NCBI GenBank assembly: GCA_024958655.1
Contig: JANWUR010000003.1
Coordinates: forward strand, 186,001 to 250,000
Direction of reading: 5' to 3'
DNA: 64,000 bases
Source: Cyanobium sp. FGCU6
Lineage (GTDB): Bacteria > Cyanobacteriota > Cyanobacteriia > PCC-6307 > Cyanobiaceae
In this document: positions 26,415 to 36,357 of the stretch, piece by piece
How positions within the stretch are numbered: the stretch's first letter is position 1
Layout: each line of letters begins with the position of its first letter
Translations under genes and position numbers: made by a program
The notes under the pieces: model-generated
What the model saw: only the letters and a program-made list of their open reading frames with translations
What the model was told of the DNA's origin: nothing
Database searches by the model: none

Positions 26415-27284
26415 ATGCGCATTCCGTTCCTGCCCCAAACCACTGCACCGGAGGTGATCGTGTCCAAGCGGGCCCATGCCGCGATCGTGGCCGAAACGCT
26501 CGAGCAGCATCCCAATGAAACCGGTGGCATCCTGCTGGGCCACCGCATCAACGGCCTCTGGCATGTGATCGAGGCGATCGATCCCGGCCCTGCCGCCCGC
26601 TTCTCGGCAACCACCTTCGAATACGACACGCCCTATGTGAATCACCTGGCCCGCAAGATGGCCGCCCGCTACCAGCGGCCACTGGCGCTGATCGGCCTGT
26701 GGCATCGCCATCCCGGCAGCTACGACCGCTTCTCCCCAGAAGACGACATCACCAACCGCCGCTATGCCGAGCAGTGCCCCGATGGGGCGATCTCCTGCCT
26801 GGTGAATCTCGATCCCCACTTCCGCATCACCGCCTATCACGTGCCGCCTGATCTGCGCTATCGCCGGCTGCGTCTGCACCGTGGCGACGGCTCCATTCCC
26901 CCCGCCCTGCGCGAACTGCGCCACAGCAGCTGCCTGCATCCTGATGCCCTGGAGGATCGCCGCCAGCAGCATCTGCTCCGTGCCCTGCTCCACCCCGGCG
27001 CGGGCGACCCGCCGGCAGAACCGCTGCCGCCCGAGCTGGCCGCACTGATGCCTGAGCTGCTGGCCCTGCTGGACGACCAGCAGCGCTACGCCTACGGCCT
27101 GCGGGTGCAGTGTCCGCGGCTGATCGCCGCCCTGGTGGAGCGTGGCGGGCGCCGCCAGCGGCGGCTGCAGCTGGAGCTTGCTGAAGGCGGCGCGGTGGTG
27201 ATCCAGGCCGATGACGGGCATCAGCCGATGCCGTTTCACGCCGAGCAGCTGCGCCGCTGGCTGGGGGGAGCGGACCATGACTGA
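26415..27284 (+). CDS. JAB/MPN (JAMM) metalloprotease, deubiquitinase-like
   Basis: 289 residues. The N-terminal JAB domain has all JAMM zinc and catalytic residues: E35 in NETGGILLG, then H97-R-H99-P and S107-P-E-D110. The C-terminal extension of about 170 residues is Leu/Arg-rich and unassigned. In bacterial ubiquitin-like systems JAB proteins process the modifier precursor or remove it from targets. The gene overlaps the E1 gene by 8 bases. Confidence 0.88.
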   Translation: MRIPFLPQTTAPEVIVSKRAHAAIVAETLEQHPNETGGILLGHRINGLWHVIEAIDPGPAARFSATTFEYDTPYVNHLARKMAARYQRPLALIGLWHRHPGSYDRFSPEDDITNRRYAEQCPDGAISCLVNLDPHFRITAYHVPPDLRYRRLRLHRGDGSIPPALRELRHSSCLHPDALEDRRQQHLLRALLHPGAGDPPAEPLPPELAALMPELLALLDDQQRYAYGLRVQCPRLIAALVERGGRRQRRLQLELAEGGAVVIQADDGHQPMPFHAEQLRRWLGGADHD

Positions 27285-28410
27285 GCCCACCACCACCACC
27301 ATCTGGTACCCAAGCGATCTGGGGCAGCGGGCCGATGGCAGTCCCCTCTACGGCTACCACCATCCCGACACCGCCCAGGTGGTGGTGACAGGCACCGAAA
27401 AACAGGATGGCCAGCAGCCGGCGATGGCATTGCTCGGCTGGCTGGAGCCGGCAGACAGCCACCACGCCACCCCCACGGCCAGCCTGCTGGTGCAACGCGC
27501 CGGTGCTGAGCTGCGGTTCTCGATGCAGGGACAGCCCTGCCGGGGCGAGGCCTACAGCCTGGAGGCCGATCTCTTCTCCCGCCATGCCGGCCTGTTGGAG
27601 AGCAGCCTGCTGCAGGATTGCAGTGTGATCGTCTGCGGCTGCGGATCGGTGGGCAGCCTGGCTGCCCTCGATCTGGCCCGCAGCGGCGTGGGCCGGTTCC
27701 TGCTGATCGATCCCGACCTGCTCGCCATCGAGAACCTCTGCCGTCACCAGTGCGGCCTGGCGGATGTGGGTCGGCGCAAGGTGGCGGCAGTGGCCGATCG
27801 CATCCGCCAGATCAATCCCCGCGCCCAGGTGCAGAGCCATGCCCTGCCGCTGGAGCAGCTCGATCCTGCAGTGGTGGCCAGCTTTGCGGGGGGCCACACG
27901 CTGATGCTCGCCTGCGCCGACAGCCGCCGCGCCGATCGCCATGCCGCCAGGCTGGCGGCGGCGCTGCACCTGCCCTTCCTTGCGATCGGGCTGTGGGAGC
28001 GGGCCTTCGCCGGGGAGATCTTCTACAGCCATCCCGGCACGCCGATGCCCTGCTACGGCTGTGCCTTTGACGGCCTGAGCGAGGGGCTGACCGCCAGGCC
28101 CGAACCGGCGCGTTTCTACAGCAACGAAACGGAGCTGGAGAAACTCAACTTCCAGCCCGGCATCGCGATCGACATCAGCTTCGTGACCCAGATCGGCCTC
28201 AAGCTCGCCATCGACCTGCTCAACCTCTCCAACCCCCAGCATGTGCCGCGGCTGCTGGGGCACCTCAGCCAGTTCACGCTGGTGTGCAACAGCAACGACC
28301 CCCGGCTCGGTGGTGAGCGGGCTGAGATCTTCTCCCATCCGTTGCAGGTCACCACCTCAGTTGCGGTGAGCTACGGCCCCCACCGTCCTCCCTGCCGCTG
28401 GAGTGAGTGA
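27277..28410 (+). CDS. ThiF-family E1-like adenylyltransferase
   Basis: 377 residues. An N-terminal domain of about 110 residues precedes a ThiF/E1 Rossmann domain: GCGSVGS at 121-127, LLIDPD at 142-147, ENLCRHQ with the conserved Arg, K168 and LACADS at 211-216. A PCYGC motif (258-262) may bind metal or supply a reactive Cys. Such enzymes adenylate the C-terminus of a ubiquitin-like or sulfur-carrier protein. No modifier with a Gly-Gly tail is visible next to it, so the substrate may be encoded elsewhere or be unusual. Confidence 0.88.
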   Translation: MTEPTTTTIWYPSDLGQRADGSPLYGYHHPDTAQVVVTGTEKQDGQQPAMALLGWLEPADSHHATPTASLLVQRAGAELRFSMQGQPCRGEAYSLEADLFSRHAGLLESSLLQDCSVIVCGCGSVGSLAALDLARSGVGRFLLIDPDLLAIENLCRHQCGLADVGRRKVAAVADRIRQINPRAQVQSHALPLEQLDPAVVASFAGGHTLMLACADSRRADRHAARLAAALHLPFLAIGLWERAFAGEIFYSHPGTPMPCYGCAFDGLSEGLTARPEPARFYSNETELEKLNFQPGIAIDISFVTQIGLKLAIDLLNLSNPQHVPRLLGHLSQFTLVCNSNDPRLGGERAEIFSHPLQVTTSVAVSYGPHRPPCRWSE

Positions 28411-28673
28411 ACACCGCCATGCCCTTCAACCACAAGGGAGAATTCATCCGCTCAAGTCGCCCGGCAGCGCCTCAGCCTGGCGTTCAGCCACGCCCTGCTC
28501 CCCAGCCCATCCCCGCCACCTGGCTGGAAAACCTGATGCGCCGCAGGAACCTGATCCAAGCGCTGAAGATCCTGGGCTGGGTTGCTCTGGCGGCTGTGGT
28601 GATCTCGTTTCTGGTGACCTTCTGGGTTTGGATCCTGATCGCCATCATCTTGGTCAGTGCCGCTCAGTCGTAG
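28407..28673 (+). CDS. Small C-terminally anchored membrane protein of the E2-JAB-E1 operon
   Basis: 88 residues from a GTG overlapping the E1 stop, or 84 residues from the ATG at 28419. A Pro-rich, basic N-terminus (residues 1-50) is followed by one or two membrane spans (ILGWVALAAVVISFLVTFWV, ILIAIILV). It might be the modifier's target or anchor. No family is recognised. Confidence 0.6.
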   Translation: MNTAMPFNHKGEFIRSSRPAAPQPGVQPRPAPQPIPATWLENLMRRRNLIQALKILGWVALAAVVISFLVTFWVWILIAIILVSAAQS

Positions 28674-28878
28674 TGCCGCACGCGGGGCAGTACAACCCAC
28701 GAGGGCGCTGAGATCTTGGCCCGGTGGGGCCAGTCGCCCTTCCCCATTTGAGTGCACCCCTGCTTGCTAATCTTTGCGACATCTGGCCTGCTTCAGATCA
28801 GATGGATACTTCAGCCGTCTGCATCCTGAGCAGCGTGGAATACATGTTACCTGGTTGAATAAACGATAGGGTGGATGC

Positions 28879-30513
28879 TCAGAAGCAGCCTGCTGCTCCA
28901 TCTTTGCGTGGGTCGGTGCCACCCAGCAAGCAACCGCTGTCTGGATCACGCACGATCAGATGACCGTCTCCGAACGTTGTTCGTGACGAGCCCGTCAGCC
29001 AGGCGGTGTGGTGACCGAGATGGGCAAGTACATCTCCGCAACCTATCGGCAAACCGTCCTCGAGCAGCAAGCTGCAGCCCTGATTTTCATTGTCCAGGCA
29101 AAAGCGTGGCCGCTCTACCAACTCCTGTGGTGAAGCCTCGTCGTCCACCAGTCCACAGATGAATTGAACATGACCCTGAGGCTGCATGTAGCCACCCGTG
29201 ACGCCAACTGTTGCCAGGAGTTGATCACCACGCGTAAGAATGCACGGAATGATCGTGTGATAGGGCCGTTTGCCACCGGCAGCTGCATTGGGATGCCCAG
29301 TCTGCAAGGAAAAACAGGCGCCTCGATTCTGCATCAGGATGCCGTTTGTTGCGATGCCTGTGCCAAAGGACATAAACAGACTGCTCATCAGCGAACAGGC
29401 ATTTCCTTCGCAATCAACCACGGTGTGGTGCACTGTATTGGTGGGACTAAAGGGAACACCCCAGCCCGGCGGTTGCCGGGCTTGCTGTGGGTTGATCAGG
29501 CCTGCCAGTCTGTGTAGATTGGCTGGGGCAAACAGTGCCTTGATCTCCTCATGGTTGGGCCGTTCATCGCCTAAATGCTGTCGTGCTGTCGCAAGTGCTA
29601 TGCGCAATGCTTCCACCTGGAGATGCAACCTCTGTGGGCTGTTCCAGGCGAACTGCTTCAGGTCGAATGACTCCAGAATCGCCAGTGCGTGCAGTGCCAC
29701 GAGTCCTTGCCCATTGGGTGGACATTCCCACACCATCGCATCGCGGTATGGGTGAGCGATGGGAGTACACCACTCAGCTTTGTAGTGAGCCAGATCGCCC
29801 AGCGTCAACAAGCCACCGGACTGCACGACATCGGCAACAATTCGCTCCGCACAGTCTCCTTCATAAAACCAGCGGGCTCCATGGCTGGCAATCCCAGCCA
29901 GAATTCGGCCCAGCGCCGGTAGATATCCTATATTTCCCATAAGGCCATCTACATATTCGGACGCACGCCATTGCGAGAGAGCAGGCATATATTTCTTCCA
30001 CTTCGCCAGGAAAACGGGCTGCACCGCGAATCCATTGCAGGCGTAATGGATTGCATCCGAGAAGAGGCTTTCCCAACCAGCAGAACCGTGGCGCTCATGC
30101 AGTTGACGCCAGCCGTCCACGGCCCCGGGAACGGTGATGCACAGCGGATGCCGTGCATGCGGTGTCTCTGCGACAAAGCATGGCTCAGGGCACTCGCGTG
30201 TTGTCAGCGCTTGCAGCGCATCCAGCGTTAATGCAGCGGGTGCAGGTCCACTTGCATTGAGCGATGAGACGGCCTGTCTTTTGGCGTCGTAATACAACAG
30301 GAAAAGGTCTCCACCAAGGCCGCTGGAGGCAAACTGCGTTACCGCCAGTACGGCATTGCAGGCAATCGCTGCATCGGCAGCATTGCCGCCATTGCGAAGG
30401 ATCGTGATGGCAGCCTGTGTTGCCAACGGATCACATGAAATAACCATGCCTCGCAAGGATCGCGCACCTGAGCGCCGTGAGATGAACTGATAGGGCTCCG
30501 ATCTTGTGGCCAT
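28879..30513 (-). CDS. Gamma-glutamyltransferase-family enzyme
   Basis: 544 residues from the ATG at 30513, which has GAGG upstream (the frame is open to 30585). It shows GMVISCDPLATQAAITIL and NGGNAADAAIACNAVLAV near the N-terminus, SGLGGDLFLLYYD, and the autoprocessing site NTVHHTVVD, where the Thr becomes the nucleophile of the small subunit, followed by a GGK.PYHTIIP segment. The family hydrolyses or transfers gamma-glutamyl groups, normally in the periplasm; no signal peptide is clear here. It is the only metabolic gene of the island and stands alone between the E1 operon and a P-loop gene. Confidence 0.88.
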   Translation of the reverse strand: MATRSEPYQFISRRSGARSLRGMVISCDPLATQAAITILRNGGNAADAAIACNAVLAVTQFASSGLGGDLFLLYYDAKRQAVSSLNASGPAPAALTLDALQALTTRECPEPCFVAETPHARHPLCITVPGAVDGWRQLHERHGSAGWESLFSDAIHYACNGFAVQPVFLAKWKKYMPALSQWRASEYVDGLMGNIGYLPALGRILAGIASHGARWFYEGDCAERIVADVVQSGGLLTLGDLAHYKAEWCTPIAHPYRDAMVWECPPNGQGLVALHALAILESFDLKQFAWNSPQRLHLQVEALRIALATARQHLGDERPNHEEIKALFAPANLHRLAGLINPQQARQPPGWGVPFSPTNTVHHTVVDCEGNACSLMSSLFMSFGTGIATNGILMQNRGACFSLQTGHPNAAAGGKRPYHTIIPCILTRGDQLLATVGVTGGYMQPQGHVQFICGLVDDEASPQELVERPRFCLDNENQGCSLLLEDGLPIGCGDVLAHLGHHTAWLTGSSRTTFGDGHLIVRDPDSGCLLGGTDPRKDGAAGCF

Positions 30514-30805
30514 CGATCCTCGGACTGTCTCTGCAGACACCTTAGCCAGGAATGCAGGCCTGCCAGTACACTTTACTGTCGCCATTTTCCCACATCGCTC
30601 TCTTGGCTCTTTTGTTTGTCGTCTATGTTGATTGCTTGCAGGAATCTTTCGCTCTTGAAGATCGAGGATCTGTTAGTAGTTTTACCGTTATCGTTCATTG
30701 CTCCTTCGTGCCGTTTTATCCATTATCGCGCTTGCCTTCTCATTCGGATTCGCTGCTGGTCTGCGCCGCCGTCGAGACCCGCAACACGCGCGACATGCTG
30801 ATCGA

Positions 30806-32230
30806 TCAATGGCTGATCCCCTCATCTCGAGCCGCCGCAAAGCCTGTCGTCTTTTCGTCTGCAGCGCTCTTGGCACAAATAGATTCCTCCAGGGCGGCCT
30901 GGAACTGTTGTTTGTTGGGCATCGGGATCTGGGGACTCCGGGGATCCTTCGGGAAGATCAGAATCGGCGTGCTCTCATCCTTCGGGGCCGAACGAGCAGC
31001 CAGCGCCAGGTAGCAGCTGCGGTTGGCTTCCAGCTCCCTCCCCTCGGCGGTTCGGATCCGGATCGCCTCGCCATAGGGATTGAAGATCAGATGCAGATCA
31101 GTCGGGCCCTCGCCCAGTGCGGCCTGATTGCACGTCTCGATCGCACGGCTGCGGATCAGTGCCTTGAGATCCTGCAGCGCTTTTCCTTGAATCGTGAGCG
31201 GCTGCACGACACGCTCGAGCCCGTAGCGATCGAGGATGTCCTCCAGCTCCTCACTGTGCTGTGCCGGGATCGTGCCGCCATGCAGAAACTGGCGCAGTTC
31301 CTCCATCACCGCCTGAAACACCTGGGTATCCGCGAGGGGATGCCAGCCACCGCGATGGTTCACGCTGCTCTGCCTTGGTGGCGGAGCCAGGATCGGCGCT
31401 GGCTCGCTTCCATCCTGGTCGTGATGGGCAGGCCAGAGCCCACCCTCGCGGCAGAATTCGCGGTCTGCAGCGAGGGCAAAGCCCGAAGCATCGATCGGCA
31501 GCAGCCATTGGTTGCCATCGGTGTGGGGCCGGTCCCAGATGGCCTGCACCAGGCCATACATCAACCGCTCAAAGTCGGCCGGACAGGAGTAGGCGTGCAG
31601 CTGCAGCTCATCCCGCTTGCCGGCCAGCTCGGCGCAGCGGCCATCGAGCCGGTTGAGTGCCGCATCGATGGCTCTTCGCAGTGTCTTGCTGCCGGCGCCG
31701 CCGCTGATCTGGGAGCGCGTGAGGTCCACAATGCAGGCGAAGCCGTCCTCGATCGAGGGCCTCAGATCGGCATTGCCGAGCAGTGCGGCCAGTTCCGTGA
31801 TCACCCCTTCCTGCCAACGCATCGGCAGCGGCCGGCCAGCATTCCACAGCCGGCAGGTGGCCACGGGAGTATGCAGCCACCAGCCGATCCACTCGATCGG
31901 TCCTGTCTGCTGCAACTGCAGCGGGTATTGCATCCTGAGCTGGGGCGTGCAGGCAGTGGCCTCGAACACCCATGAGAGCTGCTCCGGTTGCTCCAGATCA
32001 CGGCTCGCGGCCGCCACCAGGGCATCAAGATGAAACACCCACTCGTCTTCTCGGCGCAGCACGTTGGCCGCGGTGCGATCATCGTGATCGAACAGCAGAT
32101 CAAACACCGGCGTGATCAGCTGCGCGCGCTGCCCCCGCTGCTGGAGCCGCTCCACCAGGCACGCGGCCACGGCGCTCTTGCCGCTGCTGGGCGGCCCGAA
32201 CACCAGGTGAAAACGCTGCGGCGAGCTCAT
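30806..32230 (-). CDS. CRISPR-adjacent P-loop kinase-like protein, second paralogue
   Basis: 474 residues from the ATG at 32230. Walker A: FGPPSSGKSAV. Further family motifs: FEATACTPQLR, EWIGWWLHTPVATCRLWN and LQLHAYSCPADFERLMYGLV, all in the same order as in the genes at 8773-10941 and 38084-39148. The C-terminal 200 residues contain no WYL domain and resemble nothing recognised; an IFNPYGEAIRIRTAEGRELE segment suggests a beta domain. It is divergent from the leader of array 2, about 150 bases away. Probably a nucleotide or RNA kinase-type NTPase working with the CRISPR unit. Confidence 0.75.
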   Translation of the reverse strand: MSSPQRFHLVFGPPSSGKSAVAACLVERLQQRGQRAQLITPVFDLLFDHDDRTAANVLRREDEWVFHLDALVAAASRDLEQPEQLSWVFEATACTPQLRMQYPLQLQQTGPIEWIGWWLHTPVATCRLWNAGRPLPMRWQEGVITELAALLGNADLRPSIEDGFACIVDLTRSQISGGAGSKTLRRAIDAALNRLDGRCAELAGKRDELQLHAYSCPADFERLMYGLVQAIWDRPHTDGNQWLLPIDASGFALAADREFCREGGLWPAHHDQDGSEPAPILAPPPRQSSVNHRGGWHPLADTQVFQAVMEELRQFLHGGTIPAQHSEELEDILDRYGLERVVQPLTIQGKALQDLKALIRSRAIETCNQAALGEGPTDLHLIFNPYGEAIRIRTAEGRELEANRSCYLALAARSAPKDESTPILIFPKDPRSPQIPMPNKQQFQAALEESICAKSAADEKTTGFAAARDEGISH

Positions 32231-32381
32231 GGAACGTGTTTCATGGCTGGAACATGCCCATCCTGAGCAACCCCTGGCTCTGTGGCGGCAGCTCCCGTGG
32301 GACTGACCAATCTGCAGCACGGCGCCCCTGGATGCAGGGTGGCTGCCTGGTCTGCGATGCGGCTTCAGGCGATCGGCTGGC

Positions 32382-32579
32382 CTGCCCTTTTCCGGTTCCG
32401 CGCACCCCCCGCCGATCGCCCAGAACCCCAGTGTTTGCGTCGATCGGCGCGCGGCCCTGCAGCGCAACGGATCTCAGCGTTTTCCACAGGGTTGACGCCG
32501 CGTGCCGGCGCTGCCAAGGTAGGGGTGTGAGCAAACGGCCTTCGGATCGCTTGCCGCGCAGGCCCTCTCGGGGGCCACC
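32382..32579 (+). promoter_or_regulatory. CRISPR leader 2
   Basis: Nearly identical to leaders 1 and 4. Promoter-like pair TTGACG (32492-32497) and CAAGGT (32515-32520), 17 bases apart. It ends with the shared hairpin-forming block next to the first repeat. Confidence 0.8.
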
Positions 32580-33975
32580 GTCACCACTCGTTGGTGACAC
32601 CTATTGATTGGAAACGATGTCTCCAGACACCTGAGTTGGTGTGGAGGGAAGTGTCACCACTCGTTGGTGACACCTATTGATTGGAAACTTTAAGACCTCA
32701 GTAGCCTCTTGAATAACAGAATCAGGAGTCACCACTCGTTGGTGACACCTATTGATTGGAAACGCCCACTGCTTATAATCTATATTGCAAAAAGGCTGTG
32801 AAAGTCACCACTCGTTGGTGACACCTATTGATTGGAAACTGTTTGAGGCATGATAACCATCCTATGTGGGTACAACAACTTGTCACCACTCGTTGGTGAC
32901 ACCTATTGATTGGAAACGGTTCGAGCGTAAGTTGGGGAGGGGGTGAAGATTCGAGTCACCACTCGTTGGTGACACCTATTGATTGGAAACAAGCTCTTCT
33001 TTTGTCTGTGCTCGCTTAGCAGCCGTGTCACTACTCGTTGGTGACACCTATTGATTGGAAACACCATCGCTGGCAAAAACTGGAGCTGATGGAATAATCA
33101 AGTCACCACTCGTTGGTGACACCTATTGATTGGAAACTACACCTCAGGAGCTGGCTGAGAGACCGCCGGGAGGGTCACCACTCGTTGGTGACACCTATTG
33201 ATTGGAAACGTGGTGAGGGTGAGGGCCGTGGAAGCCAGCAGGATGCGGGCGATGTCACCACTCGTTGGTGACACCTATTGATTGGAAACCCAACTTTTGG
33301 AATCTATATTCCTGAACTGATTTTGTTGTCACCACTCGTTGGTGACACCTATTGATTGGAAACCAGCAGTACACCGGCACTACTTATCAATGAGACCCGA
33401 TGGTCACCACTCGTTGGTGACACCTATTGATTGGAAACACACCCAGCAGTGCTAGGATCGCCATCGCCATGATGGCGACGGTGTCACCACTCGTTGGTGA
33501 CACTTAATTGATTGGAAACCGTGCCAGGCCTTCTTAAGGCTCTCATCCGCATTTCCCCAGTCACCACTCGTTGGTGACACCTATTGATTGGAAACGCCGC
33601 AAGCTCCGCGTCATGATTCACAGTTTCCTGGAACCAAGTCACCACTCGTTGGTGACACCTTTTGATTGGAAACGAGTAGCCTGAGGCTCCTCCGACTTCA
33701 TCCCTCTTGTGTCACCACTCGTTGGTGACACCTATTGATTGGAAACTGATGTAGCTATTAGGGTCTGGCAATGTTGTAAATGGTCTTAGTCACCATTCGT
33801 TGGTGACACCTATTGATTGGAAGCCGTAACAAGCGACCGCGCCGTAGATGTTCGCGATCTCGTCACCACTCGTTGGTGACACCTATTGATTGGAAACTAT
33901 GAAAGTCATTTCAATGTACAGAACAGCAACTCCAACATGGTCACCACTCGTTGTTGACACCTGTTGATTGGAAAC
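32580..33975 (+). CRISPR. CRISPR array 2 (19 repeats, 18 spacers)
   Basis: Same 36-bp repeat as array 1. Repeats start at 32580, 32653, 32728, 32804, 32882, 32955, 33027, 33102, 33174, 33254, 33328, 33403, 33483 (37 bp, one inserted base), 33560, 33638, 33711, 33789, 33862 and 33940. A strongly degenerate extra repeat lies at about 34012-34049, just before cas1 copy A. Leader is on the left, decay on the right. Confidence 0.97.
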
Positions 33976-34171
33976 CAGGGCTTGCGTACTGCTGAGTGGG
34001 CTCACAAGGAAGTCGCCACTCCTTGTTGATGCACACCGATTCCATCAACCCTCCGGGTCACTATCCCCATTCGCGGAGAGTGACCCCCCTTTTTTTCTGC
34101 CAACCTCTGCAGTGGATCGCAGTCCTTGTCCGCCCCTGGGAACCATCAGACGTAGCCCGCCCAGCCACCTG

Positions 34172-35166
34172 ATGCGTTCCCTCTATCTGCTGCGCCCCCA
34201 CGGCACCGCCGGCCTCGACGGCGAGCAGCTGGTGGTGAGCAGCGGCGATCAGGAGCTCGATCGCATGGCTCTTCCGCTGTTGGATCAGATCCTGGTGATG
34301 GGCCACCTGCAGCTCACCACCCAGCTGATCCGCGCCTGCCTGCGGCGCGGCATCCCGATCGCCTACCTCACCAGCGGTGGCCAGTGCCTGGGCCGCTTGC
34401 AGCCGCTGGAGGGCGGCTACCGACCTCGGGCCCGCCGGCAGGCGGAACTGACGGAAGCGCAGCGGTTGGTGGTGGCCCGCACGCTGGTGGCAAGCAAAAT
34501 TGCCAATGGCCGGGTGGTGCTGCAGCGGTTCACGCGCCGGGGTGGCCGGCCTGCGGTGGAAACCAACTTGCGGAGGCTGGCCCAGTTGCAGGCGCTCACG
34601 GCGAAGGCTCCCTGCTCCAACCACCTGCGCGGGCTGGAGGGGGCGGCGGCAGGTCTCTACTTCCGCAGCCTCGGCAATCTGCTGGAGGTCGATGGCTTCG
34701 GGTTTGCGGTGCGCAACCGGCGGCCACCGCGCACACCGTTCGATGCCCTCTGCGGCTTCGGCTATGGAGTGCTGTGGAATGCCCTGCTGCTACGGGTGGA
34801 GTTGCGCGGGCTCGATCCCTACACCGGTGTGCTGCATGTGGGTTCGGCCCGTCATGCGGCGCTGGTGTCGGATCTGATCGAACCGCTGCGCACCTACCTG
34901 GTGGATCCTTTCCACGGACAGCTGATCCGCAGCGGCCAGTTGCGTGCCGAGGAGCATTTCGAACCCAACGCCGGCGGTGTGTATCTCTCTGAGAGCGGCC
35001 GACGCCTGTGGCTGCAGGCCTGGTCGGCCTTCATGGCCGAGCCGATCACTCTCTGCGATGGCAACAGAGCGGGCCGCGCTGGGAACTGCTCGATCAGCTG
35101 GTGCAGAGCTTCGCCCGCTGGGTGGACGACCCTGATCGGCCCCTGCTGGTTCCGCTGCGCCGATGA
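34172..35166 (+). pseudogene. cas1: cas1 copy A, frameshifted near its C-terminus
   Basis: Start ATG at 34172, in the same context as copy B. It is nearly identical in layout to the intact copy at 40140-41132, with the catalytic Glu in GLEGAAA, the His in GVLHVG and the acidic residue in SDLIEPLR all present. After MAEPITLCDG (about 35060) one base is missing. The unshifted frame runs on through cas2, whereas the shifted frame continues QQSGPRWELLDQLVQSF and ends RR-stop at 35164-35166, overlapping the cas2 ATG exactly as in copy B. Length 995 nt is one short of 332 codons. The lesion removes about the last 35 residues; a sequencing error or a tolerated shift is possible. Confidence 0.85.
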
Positions 35167-35444
35167 ACCAGGAGCAGTTCTGGGTGATCGCCTACGACAG
35201 CCCCAGCAACAAGCGCCGCCGCAAGCTGGCCAAGCTGCTGGAGGGCTATGGCGAGCGCCTGCAGTGGAGCGTGTTCGAATGCCGGCTGCGGCCCCACAAG
35301 CTGCGCCGGCTGCGGCAGGGGCTGGAGCGCATCGCCGAACCGGCCGACAGCATCAGGCTCTGGGCGCTGCCCGCACGGGCCGCTGAGCCAGTGCAACTGG
35401 GCAAGGAGGTGGAGCGGCCCGTCTGGCAGGACAGGGTGATCTGA
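35163..35444 (+). CDS. cas2: Cas2 copy A (intact)
   Basis: 93 residues: WVIAYDSPSNKRRRKLAKLL with the conserved Asp after the first strand, then GERLQWSVFECRL. The C-terminus is complete (PVWQDRVI). Its ATG overlaps the (frame-restored) cas1 stop. Cas2 forms the Cas1-Cas2 integrase that adds new spacers. It lies 85 bases upstream of leader 3. Confidence 0.93.
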   Translation: MNQEQFWVIAYDSPSNKRRRKLAKLLEGYGERLQWSVFECRLRPHKLRRLRQGLERIAEPADSIRLWALPARAAEPVQLGKEVERPVWQDRVI

Positions 35445-35528
35445 GCTGGGATCCCCATGAGGGATCGGATCATTCGGGGGGTGCGCGGATGCCCGAGGGG
35501 GACGATCCATTGGCAGCACAGCCCTGGG

Positions 35529-35722
35529 CCGTTTCGATCCGCCGCGCACCCCCCGGCGATCGGCCGAAACCCCAGTGTTGGCTTGATCCTGCGCGCTGCC
35601 CTGCGGCGCAAGGGATCCCGGCGATTTCCCCAGGGTTGACGCCCCGCGAACGGGTGCCCATAGTGGAGGGGTGCGCATCCGGTCTTCGGATCTTTGCCGC
35701 GCAGGCCCTCTCGGGGGCCGCC
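35529..35722 (+). promoter_or_regulatory. CRISPR leader 3 (diverged)
   Basis: Homologous to the other leaders but with many substitutions and small indels. It has the best promoter of the four: TTGACG (35636-35641), 17 bases, CATAGT (35659-35664). The array-proximal block (GCAGGCCCTCTCGGGGGCC) is unchanged, showing which part is under selection. Confidence 0.8.
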
Positions 35723-36357
35723 GTCACCACTCGTTGGTGACATCTATTGATTGGAAACTCAGTCGGTTCTGGCTCGGAGCCCAGTCCGAGGGACGAGGTC
35801 ACCACTCGTTGGTGACATCTATTGATTGGAAACAACCCACCCCAAGTATATTCACAACACATTGATTTTGGGTACGTCACCACTCGTTGGTGACACCTAT
35901 TGATTGGAAACTACTCAGCAAGGAATACGAATAAACAAGTTCCTATCCTGTCACCACTCGTTGGTAACACCTATTGATTGGAAACATGACTTCTTGGAGT
36001 GAAATACAGACATTTGAGTCTCCGTCACCACTCGTTGGTGACACCTATTGATTGGAAACCATTGTGATGTGAAGTTTCCAGGAGATTCCCCGCTGAGGGG
36101 AGTCACCACTCGTTGGTGACACCTATTGATTGGAAACGCCCTCTGCCCCCTACGGAAGGCGAAGAGATTTACCTGTCACCACTCGCTGGTGACACCACTT
36201 GATTGGAAACTTCCCCCTGGAGTCATAGACTTGTTCCCCATAGATTCTGGTCACCACTCGCTGGTGACACCACTTGATTGGAAACACGCAAATTTTTGAA
36301 GCTGTGAGAGAAAGTTCCCCCGTCACCACTCGCTGGTGACACCACTTGATTGGAAAC
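35723..36357 (+). CRISPR. CRISPR array 3 (9 repeats, 8 spacers)
   Basis: Repeats start at 35723, 35798, 35876, 35950, 36024, 36102, 36175, 36250 and 36322. The first two have ACATCTATTG, and the last three share a variant tail, ACCACTTGATTGGAAAC, with a CTCGC loop. A degenerate repeat at 36393-36428 and a scrap near 36463 follow. Leader is on the left, next to cas1-cas2 copy A. Confidence 0.97.

Noticed and set aside
26827-28338. A 503-codon minus-strand frame
   Set aside because: Antisense to the JAB and E1 genes, which carry complete catalytic motifs on the plus strand.
33968-35386. A single 472-codon frame read as a Cas1-Cas2 fusion
   Set aside because: The last 100 codons are out of frame with both Cas1 and Cas2; comparison with copy B shows a one-base shift, not a fusion.
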